A stretch of 64,000 nt of DNA from Deltaproteobacteria bacterium (GTDB taxonomy: Bacteria > Myxococcota_A > Polyangia > GCA-2747355 > JADLHG01). The stretch covers positions 1 to 64,000 of the forward strand of contig JADLHG010000038.1 of NCBI GenBank assembly GCA_020848905.1, written 5' to 3'. The position numbers and the translations under genes are program-made. Positions 42,910 through 51,912 of the stretch are shown one piece after another; the first letter of the stretch is position 1; each line of letters opens with the position of its first letter. Under the pieces are notes generated by a model. That model did not search any database. It was not told the origin of the DNA and saw only the letters and a program-made list of their open reading frames with translations.

Positions 42910-45027
42910 ATGCGCCAGCGACGTCCCCTTGCCATCTGGGCCACCGCGGCGTGCTTCGCCGTCGGCTGCGCCGCTTCCCCGACCCAGCCGATCGTCGGCA
43001 AGGTCGAGATCGTTCTCCCACCGCAGCTTCAGCTCGAGCAAGCGACGGCCGTGGAGGTCCAGATCTTCGACGCCGAGGGCGCGCGCATCGTCGGCACCCC
43101 CGTGGGGGTGAAGTCCTCCGAGCCGTCGGTCGTCCGCGTCGAGAACGACCCCTCGAAGCCCGGACAGCTCCGCGCGATCGCCGCGGGAGCGGGCCAGACG
43201 GTCCTCTCGGCCGTGGCGGGCGGCGTGCGCGGCGAGGCCAAGGTCACCGTGCGGTGCCCGCAGCCGACGGGCAAGGGCCTGACCCACTCCGGGCTCGTCA
43301 CCCGCTCCGAGACCTGGCGGGCCGTCGACGGGCCGCACCACGTGGCAGCGGATCTCACGATTCAACGCCCGGCCGGCTCGAGCGCGCCGGTCGAGGTGAC
43401 CATTCAATCGTGCAGCCAGGTCACCGTGGCCAAGGGGGTCAGCATCACGGTGGGCGGGGGAACGGCGGCGGCGCTGCGCGTCCTCGGCGGAAACAGCCCC
43501 GAGGGTCGCGTGGTCTTTCAGCCCGCGGACGCCGGACAGGGCCCCGGGTCCTGGGTCGGTCTGATTCTGAGCGAGCGTTACCCTGCGGGCGGAACGGAAC
43601 AGGACCCGACGACCCTGCAGCACGCGGTGGTACGCGGCGCCGGCGGTTCCCACGGCAGCGACCCTGCCGCTGGCGTGCGGGTCGAGGGCAACGAGGGGAG
43701 CTCGACCCTCCCCACCCTCACGGGGCTCGTCGTGGACGGCAGCGCCGGGCACGGCATCGTCCTGTCGCAGTTTGGTGGCATCTCGAGCACCTCCACCGCC
43801 TGCGAGGTCACGAACTGCCGGCTCTCCGCGTGGAGGTCTCACCCCGACCAGGTTGGGAACATCGTCGCCGGGAAGACCTCCGGCAACGGCGTAGATGCGA
43901 TCGAGGTGGTGGCGGGAGCGGTGGCGCACTCGGCGAAGTGGAACGTCACCGCGGTACCTTATTTCATCTCGGGCAACGTCTCCGTGGGCGGCTGGCCTCG
44001 CGAGATCCCGGGCCGACTGCTCGACCTGTTCCTCGCGATCGACGCGGGCGTGACACTGAAGTTCGCCAAGGGCACGCGGCTCGCCATCGGTATGGAGCGC
44101 AGCGCGCGGTCAGGTCTCCTCGTGCAGGGGACGACCGAGGCCCCCGTGACCTTCACCTCTGCACAAGCCCAGCCCGCGAAGGGGGACTGGGGCGGCGTGA
44201 TCTTCGGGCGGTACGCCATCCCCACCTCGGTGCTCAGGAACGCTATCTTCGAGTACGGTGGCGCTCCGAACGGCGTGGCGGGCTTCGACGGCGACTACGA
44301 GCAGCCGGAGCTGGCGAACCTCGTGTTCCTGACCAGCATTGCCCGGAGCTCGGTCACCGGGGTGAAGTTCCGGCACAGCGCCGGCTACGGCGTAGCGCGC
44401 GGCTTCACCGACCTGAATGACTACGTACTGATGGGTAACCTGTTCGACGCGCCGACCCTGGCGCTCGGCACGCAATCTCCTATCACCAGCCTGACGCTCT
44501 CCGCCCCCATCGCGGCCGATGGGTCGCTCAAGCCGAACACGATCTGCGGAGAGGGTGTGAAGTCCCCCGCCGTCGAATGGAAGGTCCCCACGCCGGGTCC
44601 CACCGCTGGGAAGGGTTTCCCCGAGAAGGTGAAGTCCTTCGTCCTCCTGGTCCGCCAGGCGGGCGCGGAGAAGGCGCACTGGGCCGTGCACGGCCTCTCC
44701 ACCAAGGTCACCGCGCTCGCCGTCGACGCCGCCGGAACGGGCAAGCTGCCCGAGGGAGCGGTGGAGCTCGTGCCCTTCGGCGGCGCCTGCCCCGCGGGTC
44801 CCCCCGCGACCTGCAAGCAGCTCAAGGCCGACTGCACCGCCGCCAAGCTCGGGTCCTGCCTCGAGTACGAGAAGAGCTGCGTGAAGGCCTTCCGCTTCGA
44901 GCTCTACGCCGTGGAGGCGGACAAGCTCGCGGTCGGCGCCAGCCCGTCGCTCGCCGAGCTCGACGCCGCACTGCTCCCCGTCACGCGTGGCATCGCCGAC
45001 GTGTCGGCCACCTTCGAGATCCCCTAG
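42910..45027 (+). CDS. Lipoprotein with Big-type domain and right-handed beta-helix repeats
   Basis: 705 residues; signal peptide with lipobox AVGC, lipidated Cys20. Residues ~28-115 resemble a bacterial Ig-like (Big2) domain (GVKSSEPSVVRV, AAGAGQTVLSAV); ~130-600 shows short repeating strands with Gly/Asn turns typical of pectate-lyase-like beta helices (GVRVEGNEGSSTLPTLTGLV). The C-terminus has two Cys pairs. Common as surface proteins in Myxococcota. Good ribosome site GGAGG 10 nt before ATG. Its place ahead of modification genes is odd; it may bind or present the product, or simply share the promoter. Confidence 0.75.
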   Translation: MRQRRPLAIWATAACFAVGCAASPTQPIVGKVEIVLPPQLQLEQATAVEVQIFDAEGARIVGTPVGVKSSEPSVVRVENDPSKPGQLRAIAAGAGQTVLSAVAGGVRGEAKVTVRCPQPTGKGLTHSGLVTRSETWRAVDGPHHVAADLTIQRPAGSSAPVEVTIQSCSQVTVAKGVSITVGGGTAAALRVLGGNSPEGRVVFQPADAGQGPGSWVGLILSERYPAGGTEQDPTTLQHAVVRGAGGSHGSDPAAGVRVEGNEGSSTLPTLTGLVVDGSAGHGIVLSQFGGISSTSTACEVTNCRLSAWRSHPDQVGNIVAGKTSGNGVDAIEVVAGAVAHSAKWNVTAVPYFISGNVSVGGWPREIPGRLLDLFLAIDAGVTLKFAKGTRLAIGMERSARSGLLVQGTTEAPVTFTSAQAQPAKGDWGGVIFGRYAIPTSVLRNAIFEYGGAPNGVAGFDGDYEQPELANLVFLTSIARSSVTGVKFRHSAGYGVARGFTDLNDYVLMGNLFDAPTLALGTQSPITSLTLSAPIAADGSLKPNTICGEGVKSPAVEWKVPTPGPTAGKGFPEKVKSFVLLVRQAGAEKAHWAVHGLSTKVTALAVDAAGTGKLPEGAVELVPFGGACPAGPPATCKQLKADCTAAKLGSCLEYEKSCVKAFRFELYAVEADKLAVGASPSLAELDAALLPVTRGIADVSATFEIP

Positions 45028-45043
45028 ACCCACAGGACGTCTC

Positions 45044-46189
45044 ATGCCTGCCACGCAAGCGGCCGCACCCAAGCTCCGAGCCGACGTCAAGCTGACTGCC
45101 TCTTCGAGTCCCGAGGGCGACGAGCTGGCGGCGGTCCTCAACGACCCCGTGCGCCAGCTCGACCTGGCGCTGAACCCGCTGCAGTACACGATCGCCCAGG
45201 CCCTCGACGGCTCGCACACCATCTCGGAGATCGCGGGCCTCCTCTCCCGCGAGTTCGAGGTGGACGTCGAGGCCGAGGACGTCGCGGCCTTCGTCGACGA
45301 GCTCGAGCGCGAGCTCTGGCTGCAATCTCCCGCGGCGGAAGAGGCCATCGCCGCGTTGCGCGCGGAGCGCATCCAGCGCATCGCGGGGGCGTGGAAGGGC
45401 GTTTTCGACGAGAAGCTCGCCCAGGCCTACGACCCGGCGGGGGTGATGCGGCACGCCGGGGAGCGCCTGGCGACCCTCCTTCCCCTCCACACCGGACAGC
45501 GTTTGCTCGACCTGGCGGCCGGCACCGGCTGCGTGTCGCTCCCCGTGGCGCGCCTCGCAGAGCCTGGCTCGCACCTCACCTCGGTCGACATCTCGGTCGA
45601 GATGCTCGGCAAGCTGAAGCAGCGCAAGCAGGGCGCGACGCTCATCGCCTCGCCCGCGCCGGTAAAGGGCAACGCCTACGAGCTCCCGTTCGCCGACCGC
45701 ACCTTCGACCTCGCGACCTGCGGGATCGCCATTCCGTTCTTCCCCCACGTCGAGGGCGCGCTGCGGGAGGTCCGCCGCGTGCTCAAGACGGGCGGCCGAC
45801 TCGGCATCTCCACCATCAGCGAGGGCTCGTACGGCCCGGTGGCCGAGCAGGTGACGGCGCTCATCAGCGAGCACGCGGGGGAATTCCCTTATCCGAGCGA
45901 GGAATCGACGATCAGCCCCGCCGACGTGGCGAAGCTCTTCGAGCTGGCGGAGTTCTCCAGCGTCGAGGTGACGACGGAGAAAGCGACCTTCCTCATGGCC
46001 GACGAGGAGGCGTACTGGAACGGCGTCTTCTGGCAGATCGGAGCGGGGGAGTGGATCCGCACGCTCCCCGAAGCCACGATCGCCGAGATCAAGGCTACCT
46101 GCTTTCGCCTGCTCGCCCCGCTGCGCGAAGAGAGGGGCATCCCCGTCCCGCTCTGCTTGACCTACGTGCTGGGCACGCGCGCCGCTTGA
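45044..46189 (+). CDS. SAM-dependent methyltransferase with N-terminal PqqD-like domain
   Basis: 381 residues. The first ~95 residues form a PqqD-like winged helix (LNPLQYTIAQALDGSHTISE); a class I methyltransferase follows with motif I LLDLAAGTGCVSLPVA, motif II TSVDIS and the post-motif DLATCGIA. The fusion implies that the methyl acceptor carries the leader peptide (inference). Candidate positions on the precursor include its Asn, Tyr or new termini. It starts 16 nt after the lipoprotein stop and is followed by an SDR gene. Confidence 0.8.
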   Translation: MPATQAAAPKLRADVKLTASSSPEGDELAAVLNDPVRQLDLALNPLQYTIAQALDGSHTISEIAGLLSREFEVDVEAEDVAAFVDELERELWLQSPAAEEAIAALRAERIQRIAGAWKGVFDEKLAQAYDPAGVMRHAGERLATLLPLHTGQRLLDLAAGTGCVSLPVARLAEPGSHLTSVDISVEMLGKLKQRKQGATLIASPAPVKGNAYELPFADRTFDLATCGIAIPFFPHVEGALREVRRVLKTGGRLGISTISEGSYGPVAEQVTALISEHAGEFPYPSEESTISPADVAKLFELAEFSSVEVTTEKATFLMADEEAYWNGVFWQIGAGEWIRTLPEATIAEIKATCFRLLAPLREERGIPVPLCLTYVLGTRAA

Positions 46190-46257
46190 CCCCCGCTCGG
46201 CCCCTCCGCGCGGCCACGGACACCCGCGCTGAAGCGAACGCGTCGTGAGGTGACCCG

Positions 46258-47271
46258 ATGAAGGTCCTGGTGATCGGCGGAACCCGCTTCCTTGGCCATT
46301 ACGCCGCGGAGACGCTCGCTCGGCGCGGACACGAGGTCCTGGTGTTCCACCGCGGCATGCACCGCGAGGCCTCGTGCGAGGGAGGACCGGGGGCCCCGGA
46401 GCACATCCACGCCGACCGGCACGACCGCGCCGCGCTCGACGCGGCTGTCGCGCGGGTCGAGGCCGTCGTGGACATCGACGCGCGCAACGACGAGAACAGC
46501 CGCGCGCTGGTGGAGCTGGCCCAGGGGCGCGTCTCGCGCGTGGTGTTCGTCTCGAGCGTCCACGTCTACCAGGGGCTCGACGAGGAGCCGACCCAGCCGG
46601 TCCCCTTTCGCGAGGAGACCTCCCTCCTGCGCAGCGAGCTGCTCTACCCCTATCGCGGGATGGGCGCGGGGATGGACGACTTCGACGCGCTCCTGCTCGA
46701 ACGCGGGGCGCGCGCAGCGCTGACCGACGCGGCGACCTCCGTCGTCGCCCTGCGCATGCCGCAGATCTACGGGCCGCGGGACTACTTCGCCCGCGAGTAC
46801 CCCTGGATTCGCGCCGCCCAGGACGGAAGGAGCGTGCTGCTCATGGGGACCGGCCTGAGCTGGCTCGTGCAGCGCGTCTGGGTCCGCGACGCGGCGCTGG
46901 CCACGGCGCTGGCGGTGGAGACGGCGAGCACTGGCTTTCGGGCCTTCAACGTGGGCGAATGGGAGGTCGCCACGACCAAGCAACTGGCGCAGGCCGTAGG
47001 AGAGGTGCTCGGTCACCGCTTCGAGGTCGCCGCGGTCCCCGACGAGATCTTGCCCCCGCACCTGGCGTGGCTCGGCCACAAGGCCCAGCACCAGTGGGCG
47101 GACACGTCCGCGTTTCGCCGCTGGTCCGGCTTCCAGGAGCTCGGTCCAGCAAGCGATGCGCTGCGGGAAACCGTCGCGTGGCACGTCGAGCACCCGCCGT
47201 CCGAGGAAACGTGGCCGGCACCGGACTACGCGGCCGAAGACGAGATCCTGCAGCTCCTGCGCGAGGGGTAG
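46258..47271 (+). CDS. NAD(P)-binding extended SDR (epimerase/dehydratase-like), first copy
   Basis: 337 residues. Rossmann motif GGTRFLGHYAAETL at ~9-22 and a C-terminal substrate domain as in NAD-dependent epimerases. The usual YxxxK catalytic pair is not visible: the expected place reads YPYRGMGAG. This resembles atypical SDRs that bind cofactor but act otherwise. Ribosome site GAGGTG. Function in the cluster unknown; a redox or isomerase step on the peptide is possible. Confidence 0.7.
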   Translation: MKVLVIGGTRFLGHYAAETLARRGHEVLVFHRGMHREASCEGGPGAPEHIHADRHDRAALDAAVARVEAVVDIDARNDENSRALVELAQGRVSRVVFVSSVHVYQGLDEEPTQPVPFREETSLLRSELLYPYRGMGAGMDDFDALLLERGARAALTDAATSVVALRMPQIYGPRDYFAREYPWIRAAQDGRSVLLMGTGLSWLVQRVWVRDAALATALAVETASTGFRAFNVGEWEVATTKQLAQAVGEVLGHRFEVAAVPDEILPPHLAWLGHKAQHQWADTSAFRRWSGFQELGPASDALRETVAWHVEHPPSEETWPAPDYAAEDEILQLLREG

Positions 47272-47424
47272 TTCCCGACCGAGAGCCCGGCGGCGCCCGG
47301 CGACTGTGGCGTCGTGTCCGGTGCGAACCTACCCGGCATACCGTCGCACACGAGCCGGCGCGACGCCCCTCTCGCGCCTCGCCGGCCGTTGCGTCGACGA
47401 ACTGCGCCGAGTACACTTTTTCAC

Positions 47425-49041
47425 ATGCATCGCAGCCAGAGTGGCGTTCTGAGGGCTGACCTGCGTCTGACCTGCGACGGAGACCCCGCGGACGAATCGT
47501 CGACCTGGGCGCTCTACGATCCCATCACGCTCCGCTCGTTCGAGGTCCCCTCGCTCCAGGCGCAGGTCCTGCGCGCGCTGGAAGAGGGACGCTCGCAGCG
47601 CGAGATCGCCGCGGAGCTGGCGGCGGACGACGACCCGGAGGCGGCCGAAGCGATGCTCGGCGAGTACCTCGCCTCTCTCGACGACCTAGCGTTGCTCCGC
47701 GGAGAACGGAGCGCCGACGAGATCCGCCGCCTGCAGCGAGAGGCCCGCCGCAGGGAGCTCAAGGAAGACCAGCGAGCGGCCCTCGGCTCCATGCTCGCGC
47801 GCGTAACCCGCGTCATCCCCTACTACCAGGACACGCTGGCGCCCCTCGGTCCCGAGGAGCAGGACCACGCGATCGATCGCCTGCCGATCCTCTCCAAGGA
47901 CACCCTGCGAGCGGAGTTCCCCCGCTTCCTCCCGTCGGCCGAGGTCATCAGCGCGATGGGGAGCGACGCGGCGTGGGGCTCCACCTCGGGGACGACGGGC
48001 GACCGCCTCCAGGTGGTGTCGAGCAGCGCCTACAGCATCGACGCCTGGAACCGGATCTACAACTTCAACGCCCAGGTCGTGCGCTCGCTGCGGAAGGACC
48101 GGGAGCTGCGCGCGGCGCGGCTCACCTCTCCCATCTGCTCCGGGACCGAGTGCCACGTCGGGCGCTCGGTGCCCTACGAGGAGCGGGCGGACGACGGTGA
48201 GCTGCTCCTCGAGACGAGCATGAACATCCTGGGCGACCTGGATGACATGTTCGAGAACATGCTGAAGGAGCTGCACCAGTTCGAGCCCGACTACCTGATC
48301 GTGAATCCAAGCTATCTCGCCGCCTTCGCGCGCTACATCGTGCGCCACGGCGCGACGGTGCCGCGGATCAGCTTCGTGGTCACTACCTACGAACTGCTCA
48401 GTCGCGTCCACCGCAAGCTGATCCAGACCGCCCTTTCCTGCCCCGTCTGGGCGGGCTACGCCTCCTCCGAGAGCGGCCCCATCGCGATGGAGTGCGAGCA
48501 CGGACGGATTCACGTGAGCGAGCGGGACACGCTGGCGGAGGTCAGGACGAACGGCCGCGCCGCGACGGCGGGGGAGACGGGGCGTCTGGTGCTCACCACC
48601 TTGAACAAGCCGCTCACGCCGCTGCTGCGCTACGACTCGCAAGACCTCGTGACCGTCGCCCCTCCCTGCGACTGCGGACGCTCCGAGACGGACGTGTTCG
48701 CGAGCCTCGAAGGTCGCCTGAAGGACGTGGTCTTCAGCGGTGCCGGTCTGCCCGTCACCCCGAATCAGGTGGACGAAGCCTTCTTTCGCGCCGAAACGAG
48801 CATTTGCTTCTATTCGCTGGTGCAGCGAGGGCCGCGCCTCTTCACGGCCAACGTGGTGGCGGAGGAGGGTTTCGACAAGCCCATGCGCGACCGCCTGACG
48901 GATTCCCTGCATTCGCTCCTGGGCAGCGACGTGCGGATCAACGTGGAGGCGCGGCACGAGCTGCGGCCCGAGGTTTCGGGGAAGTTCAGGCTCGCTTACC
49001 AGGAGAACCCGACCGGTTTGAGCGAGCTCTTCCTTCCCTGA
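47425..49041 (+). CDS. Adenylate-forming enzyme (PaaK/CapK-like) with PqqD-like domain, paralogue 3
   Basis: 538 residues from ATG 47425 (frame open to 47314). PqqD-like domain at ~20-95 (SFEVPSLQAQVLRALEEGRS); ATP loop STSGTTGDR is canonical; YASSESGPIAMEC, GRLVLTTLNKPLTPLLRYD, CDCGRS and SGKF near the C-terminus for the catalytic lysine. The best match of the three to working family members. Followed by a SufS gene, here with an 81-nt gap instead of overlap. Confidence 0.8.
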   Translation: MHRSQSGVLRADLRLTCDGDPADESSTWALYDPITLRSFEVPSLQAQVLRALEEGRSQREIAAELAADDDPEAAEAMLGEYLASLDDLALLRGERSADEIRRLQREARRRELKEDQRAALGSMLARVTRVIPYYQDTLAPLGPEEQDHAIDRLPILSKDTLRAEFPRFLPSAEVISAMGSDAAWGSTSGTTGDRLQVVSSSAYSIDAWNRIYNFNAQVVRSLRKDRELRAARLTSPICSGTECHVGRSVPYEERADDGELLLETSMNILGDLDDMFENMLKELHQFEPDYLIVNPSYLAAFARYIVRHGATVPRISFVVTTYELLSRVHRKLIQTALSCPVWAGYASSESGPIAMECEHGRIHVSERDTLAEVRTNGRAATAGETGRLVLTTLNKPLTPLLRYDSQDLVTVAPPCDCGRSETDVFASLEGRLKDVVFSGAGLPVTPNQVDEAFFRAETSICFYSLVQRGPRLFTANVVAEEGFDKPMRDRLTDSLHSLLGSDVRINVEARHELRPEVSGKFRLAYQENPTGLSELFLP

Positions 49042-49122
49042 GGCCCCGCGCCGAATAGACGGATAGGTCAGGCAACCCTTGGATAGATGCATATCGTCCG
49101 TTCCGACGGACGCGGAGAGTCC

Positions 49123-50337
49123 ATGGCGCTAGACGTGCGCGAGCTGCGACAGGAGTTCCCGGCCCTCGACCGGATGGTGGGAGGCAACCCCATCACCTAT
49201 CTCGACAGCGCCGCGACGACGCTCAAACCGCGAGCCGTCATCGACGCGGTTGTGGGATACATGTCCCGTTACAGCGGAAACATCCACCGCGGCAAGCACC
49301 TCTTCTCCGAGGAGGCGTCGGAGGCCTTCGAGGGGGCACGAGAGGCCGTGGCGCAGTTCGTCAACGCCCGCGTCGAGGAGGTCGTCTTCGTCCACGGCAC
49401 GACGGAGGCCATCAATCTGGTGGCGGACGGGCTCTGCTTGGCGCGCGACGAGAACGTCGTCGGATCGATCCTCGAGCATCACTCCAACATCCTCCCCTGG
49501 CGCGCGCGTTGCGAGTACCGGGCTGCGCCGCTGACCGCGGCCGGGATTCCGGACGTCGCGGCTGCCGAGGCGCTCATCGACGCACGGACCCGCGCCCTGA
49601 CCGTCACGCTCTGCTCGAACGTCACGGGCGTCGTGATCCCCATCGACGCCTGGGTCGCGCTGGCACGCCGACACGACCTGCCCATACTCGTCGACGCTGC
49701 GCAGGCCGCCCCCCACCGGCGCCTCGACCTCCGAGCTCTCGACTGCGACTTCCTGGTCTTCTCGGGGCACAAGATGCTCGGCCCCACCGGCGTCGGGGTG
49801 CTCTGCGGCAAGAAGGAACGGCTCGCCGCGCTCACGCCGCGCAACCTGGGGGGCGGCACGGTGTCCCTCGTGCGCAACGACATGTCCTACGAGCTCCGCG
49901 AGCTGCCGTGGCGCCTCGAGCCCGGCACCCCCGACATCGCGGCGGTGATCGGGCTCAAGGCGGCCGTGCGTTTTCTCGAGGACCTCGGTCGGGACGAGCT
50001 GGAAGAGCACGATGCGACCATGGCCGCCTGCCTCGCCACCCATCTCGGCGCCGTGCCCGACCTCGCGGTCTATGCGCCCGCGCGCGAGCTCCCGCGAGCC
50101 GGCATCGCCTCCATGTGGGATGCCTCGGGGACCATGGCCCCGGATTATCTGGCCCGGGTGCTCAGCGACACGTTCGGCATCATGGTTCGCGGCGGACACC
50201 ACTGCGCCCACCCGCTGCACGACCTGATAAACCCCCGCGGCTCGGTGCGCGCCTCCACCTATCTCTATACGACGGAGGAAGAGGTGGAGCGCCTCGCCGG
50301 AGCCCTGCGCCGCGTGATCGGGTCGCGGCGCACCTGA
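49123..50337 (+). CDS. SufS-like class V aminotransferase / cysteine desulfurase, paralogue 3
   Basis: 404 residues from ATG 49123 with GGAGA 4 nt upstream; an in-frame ATG at 49087 has no ribosome site. FSGHKML holds the PLP lysine, DAAQAAPH the ring aspartate, RGGHHCAHP the persulfide-type cysteine. More distant from paralogues 1 and 2 than they are from each other. Confidence 0.8.
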   Translation: MALDVRELRQEFPALDRMVGGNPITYLDSAATTLKPRAVIDAVVGYMSRYSGNIHRGKHLFSEEASEAFEGAREAVAQFVNARVEEVVFVHGTTEAINLVADGLCLARDENVVGSILEHHSNILPWRARCEYRAAPLTAAGIPDVAAAEALIDARTRALTVTLCSNVTGVVIPIDAWVALARRHDLPILVDAAQAAPHRRLDLRALDCDFLVFSGHKMLGPTGVGVLCGKKERLAALTPRNLGGGTVSLVRNDMSYELRELPWRLEPGTPDIAAVIGLKAAVRFLEDLGRDELEEHDATMAACLATHLGAVPDLAVYAPARELPRAGIASMWDASGTMAPDYLARVLSDTFGIMVRGGHHCAHPLHDLINPRGSVRASTYLYTTEEEVERLAGALRRVIGSRRT

Positions 50338-50460
50338 GCGGTGCTGCGCCTGGACGACGACTTCCCACGGCACGACGACCTCCGCGCGCTCGACCGCGAC
50401 TAGACAAGCCGGACGGCCGTTGCTAGATTGGCGCTTCATCCAGCCGGAGAGTCCCTGTTG

Positions 50461-51912
50461 GTGCACGTACTTGCGCAGCGTGCGATCGATGAAGCCATGC
50501 GGCAAGGCGCGACCTACGCCGAAGCCCGCGTCATCCGCCGCACGACCGAGGGGGTCGCGGTCCTGGACCGCGTCGTGCAGCCCGTGCGGTCGAACGCGGA
50601 TCTCGGCTTCGGCGTGCGGGTGCTCGTCAACGGCGCCTGGGGTTTCGCCGCCAGTCAACTCGTCACGCCCGACGAGGTCGAGCGGGTAGCGCGTCTCGCC
50701 GTGAGCGGTGGACGCGTCGCTGCGGCCTTCCGCGAGCGGCCGGTGGAGTTCCGCCCGGCCAAGGCCTGCCGCGCGCAGTGGAAGACCCCGATCGAGATCG
50801 ACCCGCTCAGCGTCTCGCAGAAGGAGAAGGTGGAGCTGCTGCTCTCCTATCAGGAGCTTGCCTTCCGGGAGCCCTGCGTGACCAACATGATGTTCGACGT
50901 CTACTCGGTGCGCGAGGAGCGGCACTTCGCGTCGAGCGAAAGCTGCTACGTCGACCAGGAGCTCTACTACGTCTGGCCGAGCTTCCTGCTCGTCTCCATC
51001 GACGAGGAGACGGGCGAGCCGATACAGCGGGCCTCGGATACCCACGCCGCCGCGAAGGGCTGGGAGCACGTGCAAGAGCTCGACATCCCCGGTCACATCG
51101 AGCACCTGACCGCGCAGCTGAAGGAGAAGCTCTCCGCCTCGCCGGTCGAGCCTCGGCGGAGGGCGCTGGTCCTCGACTCCTCGAACCTTCAGCTCACGCT
51201 GCACGAGACGATCGGCCACGCCGTCGAGCTCGACCTCGCTCTCGGTGGTGACGCGCAGAGCGCCAGCGCGACCTATTGCACGCTCGACCGCCTCGACACG
51301 CTGCGACTCGGGAGCAAGCTGGTCAACGTCACCGCGGACCGCTCGACCCCCGGCGCCCTCTCGACCTGCGGCTTCGACGACGAAGGCTACCCGACCGAGA
51401 CCTTCAGCGTCGTACGCGAGGGGCTCTTCGTGGGCTACGCCACCTCCGCGAGCCACGCGCTCGAAGCGCGCGGACAACGGCCCCGCGGCTGCGCCTATGC
51501 GGCTACGTGGGCCGACGTCCCCATGCTGCGGGTGCCCAACCTCACCCTCGCCGCCGGACCCGACCCGGTGAGCGTCGAGGACCTCATCGCCGCCACCGAC
51601 GACGGCATCTACCTCGCGGGTGCCGGCTCCTTCAGCATCGACGAGCAGCGCGGCAACGGGCAGTTCGGCGGCCAGGTGGCGTGGGAGATCAAGCGGGGGA
51701 AGCTCACGCGCATGCTGCGCGACGTAGGTTACCGCTGCAGCTCGCTCGAGTTCTGGAACAGCTGCACCGTGCTCGGTGGGCCGGCCACCTGGACCATGGG
51801 CGGCACGCTGATGTGCGGTAAGGGGGACCCCGCGCAGTACTGCCCCTCCGGGCACGGCGCCCCTGCCGCGCGTTTCGACAACATCGATGTGTTCAACACG
51901 CGAGCCGAGTGA
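50461..51912 (+). CDS. tldD: TldD-like metalloprotease subunit
   Basis: About 483 residues from the GTG at 50461 (GGAGA 10 nt upstream); TTG at 50458 or 50428 are alternatives. HETIGH (248-253) is the HEXXXH zinc site of TldD, and LMCGKGD provides the C-terminal cysteine region. With TldE it forms the heterodimeric protease that removes leader peptides or trims unfolded peptides in microcin B17 and other RiPP systems. It overlaps the TldE gene, so the pair is translated together. Here it most likely completes maturation of the precursor (inference). Confidence 0.85.
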   Translation: MHVLAQRAIDEAMRQGATYAEARVIRRTTEGVAVLDRVVQPVRSNADLGFGVRVLVNGAWGFAASQLVTPDEVERVARLAVSGGRVAAAFRERPVEFRPAKACRAQWKTPIEIDPLSVSQKEKVELLLSYQELAFREPCVTNMMFDVYSVREERHFASSESCYVDQELYYVWPSFLLVSIDEETGEPIQRASDTHAAAKGWEHVQELDIPGHIEHLTAQLKEKLSASPVEPRRRALVLDSSNLQLTLHETIGHAVELDLALGGDAQSASATYCTLDRLDTLRLGSKLVNVTADRSTPGALSTCGFDDEGYPTETFSVVREGLFVGYATSASHALEARGQRPRGCAYAATWADVPMLRVPNLTLAAGPDPVSVEDLIAATDDGIYLAGAGSFSIDEQRGNGQFGGQVAWEIKRGKLTRMLRDVGYRCSSLEFWNSCTVLGGPATWTMGGTLMCGKGDPAQYCPSGHGAPAARFDNIDVFNTRAE

